Assembly (NCBI RefSeq): GCF_001557215.1
Contig: NZ_LSJM01000237.1
Coordinates: forward strand, 1 to 19,185
Reading direction: 5' to 3'
DNA length: 19,185 bases
From: Sphingomonas sp. CCH9-E2
GTDB taxonomy: Bacteria; Pseudomonadota; Alphaproteobacteria; Sphingomonadales; Sphingomonadaceae
The notes under the pieces are model-generated. The model did not search any database. It was not told the DNA's origin and saw nothing but the letters and a program-made list of their open reading frames with translations. Position numbers and translations under genes: made by a program. Shown piece after piece: positions 18,301 to 19,185 of the stretch; position 1 is the first letter of the stretch; every line of letters begins with the position of its first letter.

Positions 18301-19044
18301 ATGGCAGGCCATTCCAAGTTCAAGAACATCATGCACCGCAAGGGCGCGCAGGATAAGAAGCGCTCGGGCATGTTCAGCAAGCTCAGCCGCGAAATCACCG
18401 TCGCGGCCAAGATGGGCCTGCCCGATCCCGACATGAACCCGCGCCTGCGCGCTGCGGTCAACGCGGCCAAGGCGCAGTCGATGCCCAAGGACAATATCCA
18501 GCGCGCGATCGACAAGGCGAGCAAGGGCGACGCGGAGAATTACGAGGAAATCCGCTATGAGGGCTTCGGCCCCGGCGGTGTATCGCTGATCATCGAGGCG
18601 CTGAGCGACAACCGCAACCGCACCGCCACCAATGTCCGCACCGCGGTGTCCAAGAATGGGGGTAATCTCGGCGCATCCGGATCGGTCAGCCATGCCTTCG
18701 ACCGCGTCGGGCTGATCACCTATCCCGCGAGCGTCGGCGACGCCGAAAAGGTGTTCGAGGCCGCACTCGAAGCCGGTGCAGAGGACGTCACCTCGTCCGA
18801 CGACGGCCACGAAATCTGGACCGCCAGCGCCGACCTGCACGAGGTCGCCAAGGCGCTCGAACCCGTGCTCGGCGAGGCCGAGGGCGCGAAGCTCGCGTGG
18901 AAGCCGCAGACGATGGTCGAGGTAAGCGAGGACGATGCCGCGACTTTGTTCAAGCTGATCGACGCGCTCGACGACGACGACGACGTCCAGACCGTCTGGG
19001 GCAATTACGAAGTCTCGGACGAGGTGATGGCCAAGCTGGGGTGA
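18301..19044 (+). CDS. yebC: YebC/PmpR (TACO1) family protein (247 aa)
   Basis: Conserved cytosolic protein long annotated as a DNA-binding regulator; the family also includes the mitochondrial translational activator TACO1, and bacterial members have been linked to translation of difficult sequences. The signature N-terminus [20 protein letters not shown] is present, followed by a helical first domain (about 20-75), [16 protein letters not shown] (86-101), [19 protein letters not shown], and an acidic C-terminal part ([17 protein letters not shown]). Length is standard. In many genomes ruvC follows this gene; here the downstream side is repeat DNA up to the window edge, so that cannot be seen. 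The ribosome-binding site (AGAAGAG) is modest. Confidence 0.96.
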   Translation: MAGHSKFKNIMHRKGAQDKKRSGMFSKLSREITVAAKMGLPDPDMNPRLRAAVNAAKAQSMPKDNIQRAIDKASKGDAENYEEIRYEGFGPGGVSLIIEALSDNRNRTATNVRTAVSKNGGNLGASGSVSHAFDRVGLITYPASVGDAEKVFEAALEAGAEDVTSSDDGHEIWTASADLHEVAKALEPVLGEAEGAKLAWKPQTMVEVSEDDAATLFKLIDALDDDDDVQTVWGNYEVSDEVMAKLG

Positions 19045-19061
19045 GATGCCCTTGCTAATCC

Positions 19062-19185
19062 TCCCCCGCCAGGGGGAGGTGTCAGCTTAGCTGACGGAGG
19101 GGGAGGAACCGAGGCGCCCAAGGCGACAGCACACAGCCGTCCTCCCCCTCCGTCGCCTTCGGCGCCACCTCCCCCTGGCGGGGGA
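19062..19185. repeat. Long nested inverted repeat after the YebC-family gene, at the window edge
   Basis: Arms of 45 nt, 19062-19106 and 19141-19185, are inverted copies except for a 13-nt inner segment. Both start TCCCCCGCCAGGGGGAGGTG and end CGGAGGGGGAGG. The inner segment differs (TCAGC-TTA-GCTGA in the left arm; GCGCC-GAA-GGCGA in the complement of the right arm), yet each can still fold as its own small hairpin. A 34-nt centre separates the arms. The element may continue past the window. Confidence 0.88.

Overview
The window reads as a high-GC alphaproteobacterial chromosome, most likely a member of the Sphingomonadaceae. The basis is strong GC bias with long antisense shadow frames, a GapR-type (DUF2312) nucleoid protein, and -35 boxes of the form TTGC[A/G]C. 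No transposase, phage gene, CRISPR array or rRNA was seen. No gap between genes reaches 300 bp.

1-7740, minus strand: a catabolic cluster. In transcription order it encodes a family VIII (EstB-like) serine hydrolase, a two-domain enoyl-CoA hydratase/3-hydroxyacyl-CoA dehydrogenase, a small VOC protein, an amidase-signature hydrolase, and two unlike acyl-CoA dehydrogenases. Three consecutive junctions overlap (8, 4 and 4 nt), which implies one translationally coupled message. An acyl-CoA synthetase (7804-9552) diverges from the same intergenic region. Together they could hydrolyse an ester or amide, activate the acid with CoA, then dehydrogenate, hydrate and oxidise it. No thiolase or dedicated regulator is in view, and the substrate is unknown.

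9549-10440: a small predicted secreted four-cysteine protein converges on the ligase gene. Next to it is a single-domain GIY-YIG nuclease gene bracketed by two inverted copies of a dispersed palindromic repeat.

10440-15505: an exported M13 metallopeptidase and an isolated glycerol kinase on the minus strand, then a divergent AI-2E/PerM-type membrane protein and tRNA-Asp(GTC). The tRNA's likely promoter lies in the 3' end of the membrane-protein gene.

15530-19185: an Lrp/AsnC regulator divergent from an exported S41 peptidase with a striking double dyad between them, then gapR, a YbjQ-family protein and a YebC/TACO1-family protein on the plus strand.

The most notable non-genic feature is a set of two-headed inverted repeats resembling REPINs (paired REP palindromes) in the intergenic gaps. 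Their heads start CGTC(A/G)-C/T-CC and carry a GC-rich stem whose bases differ between copies while pairing is kept. A second, C/T-rich hairpin family sits at the two window edges and between the acyl-CoA dehydrogenase genes. The nuclease gene nested inside one such pair is the best candidate for an undescribed system.
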